Shown here: positions 1 to 6,126 of the stretch, in pieces
Layout: every line of letters begins with the position of its first letter
Position numbering within the stretch: position 1 is the first letter of the stretch
Origin: Rubrobacter sp.
GTDB taxonomy: Bacteria; Actinomycetota; Rubrobacteria; Rubrobacterales; Rubrobacteraceae
DNA: 11,028 nucleotides
NCBI GenBank assembly: GCA_013817025.1
Contig: JACDDK010000018.1
Location: forward strand, 1 to 11,028
Direction of reading: 5' to 3'
Notes under the pieces: generated by a model
What the model was told of the DNA's origin: nothing
Databases searched by the model: none
What the model saw: only the letters and a program-made list of their open reading frames with translations
Program-made: the position numbers and the translations under genes

Positions 1-501
1 CCCCATGACTTCGACCTGCGCCTCGAACACGACCGCGACAGCCTGTTTATGGACGTACTGAAAGGCACGGTACGTGAGTCTAGCGAGGTTTTGGACTGGC
101 TCGCGGAGCGCGAGGAGATAGACGCCGCACGCATCGGGATGGTGGGAACGTCGATGGGCGGCGCGGTGGCTCTAGCCGTCGCGTGCCACAAGCACACACC
201 GGCACCGAAGGTCGCCGTCGCGTTGATGCCGACCACGTCGGGGCCGGGGAGTTCCATCCGTCAAGAGGCCGCCTACACTCCCGAGGCGGAGCAATGCTTC
301 CCGACGGCACTCATGATCATCCACGGCACCGAGAACCACATTACGCCCTACCCTAACGCCCGCAGCTTCTACGACTCTCTGGTCCCCCGCTACTCCGCCG
401 CCCCCGAACGCCTACGCTTCGTGGACATGCCCAGCGAAGACCACCGCGTCGGAGCGTACTGCATCGAGGAGACACTGTCGTGGCTGGAGAGGTTTCTTTA
501 G
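1..501 (+). CDS. alpha/beta-hydrolase (dienelactone-hydrolase/serine-esterase-like), 3' part only
   Basis: The reading frame is open from base 1, so the gene begins before the window. The ATG at 49 is probably internal, because the codons before it are clean coding sequence. The 166 visible residues are the C-terminal part of an alpha/beta-hydrolase. The nucleophile elbow Gly-Thr-Ser-Met-Gly-Gly has its serine at codon 151-153. The strand after it ends in the IIHGTENHITP motif, which normally carries the catalytic acid. A late Ser-Glu-Asp-His segment supplies a candidate catalytic histidine at 442-444. The position that is usually Asp in the HGTxD motif is Asn here (334-336), so the catalytic acid may be the preceding Glu or come from elsewhere. 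The substrate cannot be told; acyl-ester or peptide hydrolysis is the family norm. The protein ends at TAG 499-501, convergent with the hutH-like gene, and is probably unrelated to the hut cluster. Confidence 0.8.
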   Translation, partial: PHDFDLRLEHDRDSLFMDVLKGTVRESSEVLDWLAEREEIDAARIGMVGTSMGGAVALAVACHKHTPAPKVAVALMPTTSGPGSSIRQEAAYTPEAEQCFPTALMIIHGTENHITPYPNARSFYDSLVPRYSAAPERLRFVDMPSEDHRVGAYCIEETLSWLERFL

Positions 502-644
502 AAGTTCCGGGTTGCGCTATGGACCTACTTTCTCCTTGAGAATACCTTCACCTGGCTGACCTGCATGCTGGCTTCTCGTAACGCACTTCGCCTCCTCTAA
601 ACTGCGTCCACCGTTGCCTGATACCCGCAGCCTGAAACCTTTCT
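502..644. other. convergent intergenic spacer
   Basis: This 143-base spacer lies between the 3' ends of the hydrolase gene (+) and the HutH-like gene (-). It contains a 5-bp hairpin, TTCTC-CTT-GAGAA (530-542), without a following T-run, so I do not call it a terminator. It also holds the heptamer repeat described separately at 617-637. I see no small gene or RNA gene. Confidence 0.6.
617..637 (+). repeat. three-unit heptamer repeat, copy 1
   Basis: Three consecutive 7-base units read CCTGATA, CCCGCAG and CCTGAAA. The same three-unit block recurs at 8631-8651 with only two differences in 21 bases, both in the middle unit. This copy sits just beyond the 3' end of the HutH-like gene. The pattern resembles short dispersed heptamer repeats seen in some bacterial genomes, but I cannot tell whether it is common in this one. 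Confidence 0.55.
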
Positions 645-2234
645 TCACCCTTCGGCGGGTCCCACCGCATCACCAGGGGTTGAAACTGGTTCGAGCGGGC
701 CTATTTCGGCGGCTACACGGGCTATTAGCCTTCCGTCGGCTACGGCTGCCGTGAGGCCGTCCACGTCGGGCCATTGTTCCTCAGGCTCTATGGTGGCGTA
801 TTTGCTTACGAGATCGTACGCGACGCGAGTTCCGGCACCGAGGCGGGGACGGCCGCGCAGTTCGACGGCCCGAGTGGCTATGGTTAGCTCCAGGGCGGCC
901 ATGCGGCGGGCCACCTGGACCAGTTCTTCGGTCTTTCGGACGCCCAGAGGGGCCATGCTCGCGTGGTCTTCGACGCCCTCGGCGATCTGACCCCGGTAGT
1001 CGAGCGAGACGGGGTTTGCGAGCACCCGCGCCTCGGCGGCGAGCGACGCTGAGGTGTAGCCGAGAGGCCGCAAACCCTCGTCGCCGTCGCGGGCGGCCAG
1101 GCCCGTCGGCAGACCGCTGAACTGGGACCAGAGGTGCTTCTGGATGCGCTCGTTGGCGAGATGCACGACCTGCGCGACGGCGACGCGCAACAAATCGAAA
1201 GCGACGGCGAGCGCGACCACATCAAAGTTGCCGACGGAGATTATGGATTGGTCTTCGATCAAGACGAGCGGGTTGTCGCTGGCGGAGTTGATCTCGACTT
1301 CCATCGTCCCTCGCGCATACGCATGTGCGTCATAGCAAGCCCCGTGCGTCTGCGGCACGCACCGGAACGAGAGCGGATCTTGCAGGTTGCGCGCGGCTCC
1401 GGGACGCCAGAGGTAACTATCCGCGAGCAACTCGCGCAGCCTGTCCGCCGCCCGCGCCTGACCGGGATGCGGCCGCATCCGGGCAGCCTCGGGGTGGACC
1501 GTCGAGAGGTTCCCCCCGAACGCTTCGAACGAGAGCGCCGCCGTTATGTCGTAGATGTCCAGCAGATCGGCCACGTCGGCCAACACGAGCGAACCATGCC
1601 CCATCGTGATGCCGTTGGCGCTGATGAGGGCGAGCCCTTCCTTGGCCTTGAGGCGTATTGGCTGCAGGCCCGCAGCGTGCAGGGCTTCCGCGCCGGTCAT
1701 GCGTTGGCCATTGTATTCGGCCTCTCCGCAGCCGATGAGGACCTGACCAATCTCGGCCATCTCCGCCAAATCCGCCTGTCCAACAGAGCCTCCGAGCCTC
1801 ACCACGGGATGCACCCCGGCGTTCAAGGCGTCCACGAACGCCCCCACGAGTTCCGTCCGCACCCCGACGCCGCCCTTCGCCATGCCGTTGACCCGTGTAA
1901 CCATCATCGCCCGCACGATGCTGGCCCCCACCTCCGCACCCTGATGCGTGGTGTGCCGACTGACGAGCTTCGCGGAGAACTGCTCCAAATTCTCGAACGG
2001 GATACGGTAGCGTGAGAGCGAGCCAACACCGGTGTTCATGCCGTAGACGAGATCACCACGATCCAACACCCGCTCCACCACCTCGCGCGCCCGCCGCACG
2101 CGATCCAGGGCAGATCCGGATACCGCCACCCGAGCCCCCCGCCGCGCAACACTCACGACCTCCTCTATATAAAGATTATCCCCAGTCAAAACCACCGTCC
2201 CACTACCTAAAGACACCGGGTCCACCCCATCCAC
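645..2234 (-). CDS. hutH: HAL/PAL-superfamily lyase lacking the MIO triad (HutH-like)
   Basis: Histidine ammonia-lyase eliminates ammonia from L-histidine to give urocanate. This 529-residue protein has normal family length and aligns along its whole length. It has the YGMNTG motif with Tyr64, His94, KEGLAL (198-203), QDPLSFR with Arg291 (285-291), SASDNPL (317-323) and a Glu422-Asp-His motif followed by SMAP. However, the segment that should read GSVGASGDLA reads GSVGQADLA (149-157), so the Ala-Ser-Gly that cyclises into MIO is missing. Nearby catalytic-pocket positions also differ: the usual QDPYS has Leu288 for Tyr, the usual NGTQ after KEGLALL is SANGIT, and GNFHxEP is GNFDVVA. The frame is intact, so this is not simple decay. 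The first codon used is GTG at 2234. GTG at 2225 (526 residues) fits better, with AGAGGTG at 2232-2238 as its ribosome site six bases upstream. The gene is divergent from the regulator/hut operon. The fold and context are clear; histidine as the substrate is uncertain. Confidence 0.85.
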   Translation of the reverse strand: MDGVDPVSLGSGTVVLTGDNLYIEEVVSVARRGARVAVSGSALDRVRRAREVVERVLDRGDLVYGMNTGVGSLSRYRIPFENLEQFSAKLVSRHTTHQGAEVGASIVRAMMVTRVNGMAKGGVGVRTELVGAFVDALNAGVHPVVRLGGSVGQADLAEMAEIGQVLIGCGEAEYNGQRMTGAEALHAAGLQPIRLKAKEGLALISANGITMGHGSLVLADVADLLDIYDITAALSFEAFGGNLSTVHPEAARMRPHPGQARAADRLRELLADSYLWRPGAARNLQDPLSFRCVPQTHGACYDAHAYARGTMEVEINSASDNPLVLIEDQSIISVGNFDVVALAVAFDLLRVAVAQVVHLANERIQKHLWSQFSGLPTGLAARDGDEGLRPLGYTSASLAAEARVLANPVSLDYRGQIAEGVEDHASMAPLGVRKTEELVQVARRMAALELTIATRAVELRGRPRLGAGTRVAYDLVSKYATIEPEEQWPDVDGLTAAVADGRLIARVAAEIGPLEPVSTPGDAVGPAEG

Positions 2235-2238
2235 CTCT
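2232..2238 (-). promoter_or_regulatory. ribosome-binding site that favours the GTG start at 2225
   Basis: On the minus strand the sequence AGAGGTG precedes the GTG at 2225-2223 by six bases. The GTG at 2234 overlaps this element and has only a weaker purine run directly against it. This makes 2225 the more likely start of the HutH-like gene. Confidence 0.5.
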
Positions 2239-2358
2239 TCTCACTATCTTATTGAATTTAAATATTCGTGAATCTGCGAGTTCTCCGGCGTTTGTGTATA
2301 ATTTTATTCAGTGTAGTTTAGCAATCGCGAGGGGTATTGGAAAGGGTGTATTTCTAGG
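2235..2358. promoter_or_regulatory. divergent promoter/operator region between hutH-like and rpiR-type genes
   Basis: This is the only clearly AT-rich stretch in the window, and it separates two divergent transcription units. On the plus strand a perfect TATAAT lies at 2297-2302, about 57 bases before the TTG start of the regulator; I see no good -35 at 17 bases. On the minus strand TTGCTA, an 18-base spacer and TATACA form a possible promoter for the HutH-like gene. GAAT at 2254-2257, ATTC at 2264-2267 and GAAT at 2270-2273 make interlocked inverted half-sites (GAAT-N6-ATTC and ATTC-GT-GAAT). These are good candidates for binding by the adjacent RpiR-type regulator. Confidence 0.55.
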
Positions 2359-3195
2359 TTGGAGATAGGCGAGCGAGTAGAGCGGTTGCCGGGCATTTTC
2401 GACCGGCGCAGGCTCTCGCCGACGCAGCGGCGGGTGGCGCGGTACGTGGCGGACCATCTTCGGGAGGCGCCGTTTCTTTCGAGCGTGGAGTTGGCGGCGC
2501 GGGTTGGGGTGAGCCAGCCGACGGTGACGCGGCTGGCGGTAGCGCTCGGGTACGGCGGGTATGCGGAGTTTCAGAAGGATTTGCGGCGGATGGTTCTCGG
2601 TGCTTCGCCGAAAGCCGAGGGGAACAAGTTTCAGGCTTCGGTGGATGACGAGGTCGGCAACCTTCGGGCGTTGCGGGAACGTCTAGGGGATGAGGCATCC
2701 ATCGGGGATCTCGGTCGGGAGTTAGCGGCGTCCACACCGCTGATCGTGATCGGCCTTCGAGCTAGCGCCCCTTTGGCGAGTTACTTCGGGTATTTCGCCG
2801 AGAAGATACACCCGGACGTCCGCCTCATCGTAGATGGCGGCAGCACTGGCACCGACCGTCTGGTTCAGGCGCATCGCGCCGGGGGGACCTGGGCGCTGTG
2901 CTTCGTGATGCCGCGCTATCCGCGAGAGATTGTGGAGATGATGCGGTACGCACGGAAGCTTGGGGTGCGGATCGCCACCGTCACCGACCGCGACTCAAGG
3001 TCTATCTCCCGTGAGAGCGAAGTCGTGCTGCCTGCGGGTGTTGGATCGCGGCTGGTCTTCGATTCTCAAACCGCCGCGATGGCTCTTTCGACAGCCCTGC
3101 TCGAAGCGCTGTCAGACGCCGTTCCGGCTCGGGCGCAGGCCAGCCTCGAAGACTTCGAGCATCGCGCCGCGACTCTGGAATGGTTCGCTGAATGA
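2359..3195 (+). CDS. RpiR-family transcriptional regulator (HTH_6 + SIS)
   Basis: This 278-residue protein has two domains. Residues 15-80 form an N-terminal RpiR-type helix-turn-helix. Its recognition region, around ELAARVGVSQPTVTRLAVAL (44-63), is followed by GYxGYAEFQKDL. Residues about 115-240 form a SIS (sugar isomerase) domain of the kind that binds phosphosugars or other small effectors; the IVIGLRASAPLA segment is the first SIS strand and loop. The first possible start after the upstream in-frame stop (2314) is TTG at 2359, which places the helix-turn-helix at the usual distance from the N-terminus. Its TGA overlaps the ATG of the next gene (ATGA, 3192-3195), so the two are translationally coupled. 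The protein is the likely local regulator of both divergent units. Hut genes are more often controlled by HutC or HutP, so an RpiR-type regulator here is notable. The effector is unknown. Confidence 0.88.
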   Translation: MEIGERVERLPGIFDRRRLSPTQRRVARYVADHLREAPFLSSVELAARVGVSQPTVTRLAVALGYGGYAEFQKDLRRMVLGASPKAEGNKFQASVDDEVGNLRALRERLGDEASIGDLGRELAASTPLIVIGLRASAPLASYFGYFAEKIHPDVRLIVDGGSTGTDRLVQAHRAGGTWALCFVMPRYPREIVEMMRYARKLGVRIATVTDRDSRSISRESEVVLPAGVGSRLVFDSQTAAMALSTALLEALSDAVPARAQASLEDFEHRAATLEWFAE

Positions 3196-4415
3196 TCACC
3201 ACCAAAAACAAACTTAAGGACCGTATCGAAGAGTTGTTCGCTCTCGCACCGGACTGCAACGGCGGCGCGAACCGCCCGGCGTTCTCGAAAGCGGAGGCCG
3301 AGGCTATGTTACTCGTGGCGGGATGGGCGCGGGCGGCAGGCCTCGAACCCGCCGTGGACCCGTTCGGGAACCTGTGGTGCTTGCCGCCGGGGGACGGACC
3401 ATTCGTCACCAGCGGCTCTCACGTGGACACCGTCCCGGACGGCGGCAGGCTCGACGGCTCTTTAGGTACGGTGATCGCGGTGGAGGCAGCCGAGCGAGTC
3501 GCTGGACAGCGCGGCATACTCGTGTGCGCCGCCGAAGAAGCTGCGCGGTTCGGAGCCGGGACCCTCGGCTCGCGTTCGATGACCGGCAACCTCTCCGACA
3601 CAGACCTCGCCCGAATGCGCGACGCCGAAGGCCGGGGCGCCCTCAGCGTCCGCTCCGAGTACCTCAATGCGCTGGAGCGAATACCAAAGCTGGAGCGCGC
3701 GCCGCTGGAGCGGGTCCTGGCGCACGTCGAGGTCCACATAGAACAGCGCGCCGATCTACGCAAACACGGTTTATCCCTTGGTATCGCCACGACCATCGCC
3801 GGGCCGGTGCGCCACCGCCTACGGTTTATCGGAGAGGTCGCTCACGCCGGAGAGACCCCGGCCGCCGAGCGCCGCGACGCCTTGTGCGCCGCCGCCGAGA
3901 TCGTACTGCTCGCTGAGAAGCTTTGCCAACAGTACGCGCCACATACCACCGCGACCGTCGGGACGCTACTCATACACCCAAACTCCCTCACCAGCATACC
4001 CGGCGCGGCCGAGCTTGGAGTGGACATCCGAAGCGTTGAGCCCGGAGGAGCGAAGCGCCTGCTAGACGAGCTACTGCACGGGGCGCGCAGAGCCGCGGGT
4101 TCGCGGGGCGTGACGTTGGCCGACGTGCCGCTCTCGGTTTCGGAGCCTACCGTGATGGACGAGGCGATGGTGCGGGCAGCGGAGTCGGCATGCGGGAGGC
4201 TAGAGGTGCGGTGCGGCCGGTGCGTGAGCTTCGCGGGGCACGACGCGCAGCACATCGCTAGGACTGTTCCGGCGGCGCTGCTGTTCGTGGCGTCGGAGAA
4301 CGGCGTGAGCCACGCTCCGGGTGAGGCCGCCAATTGGAAGGACATGGAGGCGGCGCTCGCGGTCTTGGTCGAGTTGATGCACAGTCTGCAAGGAGGCGGC
4401 AATGACGGACGTTAG
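3192..4415 (+). CDS. M20-family Zn amidohydrolase (allantoate/N-carbamoyl-L-amino-acid hydrolase type)
   Basis: This 407-residue protein belongs to the M20 branch that includes allantoate amidohydrolases and N-carbamoyl-L-amino-acid hydrolases. The expected dinuclear-metal ligands are visible in order: His77 in SGSHVDTVPDGG, Asp88 in RLDGSLG, the Glu115-Glu116 pair in CAAEEAARFGAG, His182 in VEVHIEQ, and His374 in GVSHAPGE. Residues about 200-310 form the dimerisation/lid domain with VAHAGETPA. The gene is coupled to the regulator by an ATGA overlap and itself overlaps hutU by 14 bases, so it is embedded in the hut operon. No classical HutG is present. The economical inference is that it cleaves the N-acyl product of the pathway, N-formyl-L-glutamate (or N-carbamoyl-L-glutamate), to release glutamate. 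The name allantoate amidohydrolase would follow from homology but does not fit the context. The family is sure; the substrate is inferred. Confidence 0.88.
   Translation: MITTKNKLKDRIEELFALAPDCNGGANRPAFSKAEAEAMLLVAGWARAAGLEPAVDPFGNLWCLPPGDGPFVTSGSHVDTVPDGGRLDGSLGTVIAVEAAERVAGQRGILVCAAEEAARFGAGTLGSRSMTGNLSDTDLARMRDAEGRGALSVRSEYLNALERIPKLERAPLERVLAHVEVHIEQRADLRKHGLSLGIATTIAGPVRHRLRFIGEVAHAGETPAAERRDALCAAAEIVLLAEKLCQQYAPHTTATVGTLLIHPNSLTSIPGAAELGVDIRSVEPGGAKRLLDELLHGARRAAGSRGVTLADVPLSVSEPTVMDEAMVRAAESACGRLEVRCGRCVSFAGHDAQHIARTVPAALLFVASENGVSHAPGEAANWKDMEAALAVLVELMHSLQGGGNDGR
4390..4396 (+). promoter_or_regulatory. strong Shine-Dalgarno for hutU inside the M20 gene
   Basis: AAGGAGG lies inside the 3' end of the M20 hydrolase gene, five bases before the ATG at 4402. 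It fixes the hutU start and shows that the overlap with the upstream gene is real. Confidence 0.75.
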
Positions 4416-6069
4416 AAGAGCCCCAACAATCCGGGCGCCCCGCGGCACGGAGCTTACCTGCAAGGGTTGGCACCAGGAGGCGGCCTTGCGAATGCTGATG
4501 AACAACCTCGACCCCGAAGTCGCCGAGCGCCCAGAAGACCTCGTAGTCTATGGCGGCACCGGCAAGGCCGCCCGAAACTGGGAGAGCTTCTGGGCTATAG
4601 TGAGCACCTTACAGAATTTAGAGAACGATGAGACGCTACTCGTACAGTCCGGTAAGCCGGTGGCGGTGTTCAGGACGCACACGTGGGCGCCCAGGGTCTT
4701 GATCGCCAACTCGCTCCTCGTGCCAGAGTGGGCGGATTGGGCGACGTTCCGGGAGCTGGAGAAAGCCGGGCTCACGATGTACGGCCAGATGACGGCTGGG
4801 TCTTGGATCTACATCGGAACCCAGGGCATTCTCCAGGGAACCTTCGAGACCTTCGCCGCCGTCGCCGAAAAACGCTTCGACGGCACGCTCAAAGGTCGCG
4901 TCTGTCTCACCGCGGGCCTCGGCGGCATGGGCGGCGCTCAACCGCTCGCCATCACCATGAACGAGGGCGTGGCCCTCTGCGTCGAGATAGACGAAAAACG
5001 AATGGAACGCCGCATCGCGCACCGGTACTTAGACAAACGCATAGACGACCTCGATGAAGCCATAGCCCGCGCCGAAGAGGCGAAACAGAACGGCGAAGCA
5101 GTCTCCATCGGTATCCTAGGCAACGCGGCGGAGGTCTTCCCGGCGCTCCTGGAGCGCGGCTACGTCCCGAACGTAGTCACAGACCAGACCTCCGCCCACG
5201 ACCCGCTCGTAGGTTACGTCCCAACCGGCTACAACCTCGACGAGGCGGCGGAGCTGCGAGAGTCAGCCCCGGATCGCTACATCAATGAATCCCGCGCCTC
5301 GATGGCCCGGCATTGCAAGGCGATGGTCGGCTTCATGGAGCGCGGCGCGGAGGTCTTCGACTACGGTAACTCCCTGCGCGGGGAAGCCAAGCTCGGCGGA
5401 TTTGGGAAGTCATATGCTTATCCTGGCTTCGTCCCGGCGTATATCCGGCCGCTGTTCTGCGAAGGCAAGGGTCCGTTCCGGTGGGCGGCGCTCTCGGGGG
5501 ATGCGGCGGACATCGCCGCCACGGATGACGCGATGCTGGAGCTATTTCCCGAAGACGAGCGGCTGGCGCGGTGGATCCAGCAGGCCCGCGAAAAAGTTCA
5601 CTTTCAGGGGTTGCCCGCCCGTATCTGCTGGCTCGGGGCAGGCGAGCGTCACAGGGCGGGCTTGAGGTTCAACGAATTGGTCGCGGACGGGACGATCTCG
5701 GCCCCGATCATCATCGGTCGGGATCACCTGGATACCGGCAGCGTCGCCTCCCCGTACCGCGAGACAGAGTCCATGAAGGATGGCTCGGACGCCATCGCGG
5801 ACTGGCCGATCCTAAACGCCCTGCTGGCAACCGCCGGAGGCGCGAGCTGGGTCGCCGTACACCACGGTGGTGGCGTCGGCATCGGGCGCTCCATTCACGC
5901 CGGGGCGCAAGTCCTCGCCGACGGCACGCCCGACGCCGCCGCCCGCCTCGAACGAGTCCTCACCAACGACCCAGGCATCGGCGTCGTCCGTCACGCTGAC
6001 GCGGGCTACGAAGCCGCGCAAGTCGCCGCCCGGCGACTCGGCATCCAGATGCCGATGCTCGACGCATGA
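4402..6069 (+). CDS. hutU: urocanate hydratase (urocanase)
   Basis: Urocanase adds water to urocanate in the cytoplasm, giving 4-imidazolone-5-propionate, with tightly bound NAD+ as electrophile. The 555-residue length is typical. Family blocks are conserved end to end: YGGTGKAARNW (50-60), the YGQMTAGSWIYIGTQGI block (127-143), the NAD-binding GLGGMGGAQ (172-180), DQTSAHDPL (261-269), PLFCEGKGPFRWAALSG (350-366) and the urocanase signature FQGLPARICW (401-410) with the active-site Cys409. The HHGGGVGIGRS segment near the C-terminus is also intact. The start is supported by AAGGAGG five bases upstream. It is the third gene of the rightward operon. Nothing in the sequence marks it as departing from ordinary urocanases, although thiourocanate hydratases of ergothioneine breakdown are relatives that I could not exclude by eye. 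Confidence 0.96.
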   Translation: MTDVRRAPTIRAPRGTELTCKGWHQEAALRMLMNNLDPEVAERPEDLVVYGGTGKAARNWESFWAIVSTLQNLENDETLLVQSGKPVAVFRTHTWAPRVLIANSLLVPEWADWATFRELEKAGLTMYGQMTAGSWIYIGTQGILQGTFETFAAVAEKRFDGTLKGRVCLTAGLGGMGGAQPLAITMNEGVALCVEIDEKRMERRIAHRYLDKRIDDLDEAIARAEEAKQNGEAVSIGILGNAAEVFPALLERGYVPNVVTDQTSAHDPLVGYVPTGYNLDEAAELRESAPDRYINESRASMARHCKAMVGFMERGAEVFDYGNSLRGEAKLGGFGKSYAYPGFVPAYIRPLFCEGKGPFRWAALSGDAADIAATDDAMLELFPEDERLARWIQQAREKVHFQGLPARICWLGAGERHRAGLRFNELVADGTISAPIIIGRDHLDTGSVASPYRETESMKDGSDAIADWPILNALLATAGGASWVAVHHGGGVGIGRSIHAGAQVLADGTPDAAARLERVLTNDPGIGVVRHADAGYEAAQVAARRLGIQMPMLDA

Positions 6070-6086
6070 AGCACCCGACATCGATA

Positions 6087-6102
6087 ACGGACAAGTGTCC
6101 GT
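6087..6102. repeat. 16-bp dyad in the hutU-hutF gap
   Basis: ACGGACA and TGTCCGT are perfect inverted 7-base arms around a central AG. In RNA this gives a 6-bp hairpin with an AAGT loop. It lies within the 57-base gap between hutU and hutF, the only non-coding gap in the rightward operon. There is no T-run after it, so it is not a standard terminator. It could be an operator, a processing site or a translation-affecting hairpin. Confidence 0.5.
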
Positions 6103-6126
6103 ACACGGTGAGAGCGGGTCTTTAGC

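Noticed and set aside
647..660. ACCC-TTCGGC-GGGT hairpin at the end of the HutH-like gene as a terminator
   Set aside because: The stem is only four base pairs, lies largely within coding sequence, and no T-run follows in either direction.
1134..2015. A 293-codon open frame on the plus strand opposite the HutH-like gene
   Set aside because: It is antisense to a full-length recognisable lyase, its translation has no family motifs, and long shadow frames are expected at this GC content.
2232..2234. GTG at 2234 as the certain start of the HutH-like protein
   Set aside because: It falls within the AGAGGTG element that serves the GTG at 2225, so the longer form is only the outer limit.
3192..4415. 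A purine-catabolism role (allantoate amidohydrolase) for the M20 enzyme
   Set aside because: No ureide or purine genes are nearby, and the gene is embedded by overlaps in a hut operon. The label reflects the family, not the context.
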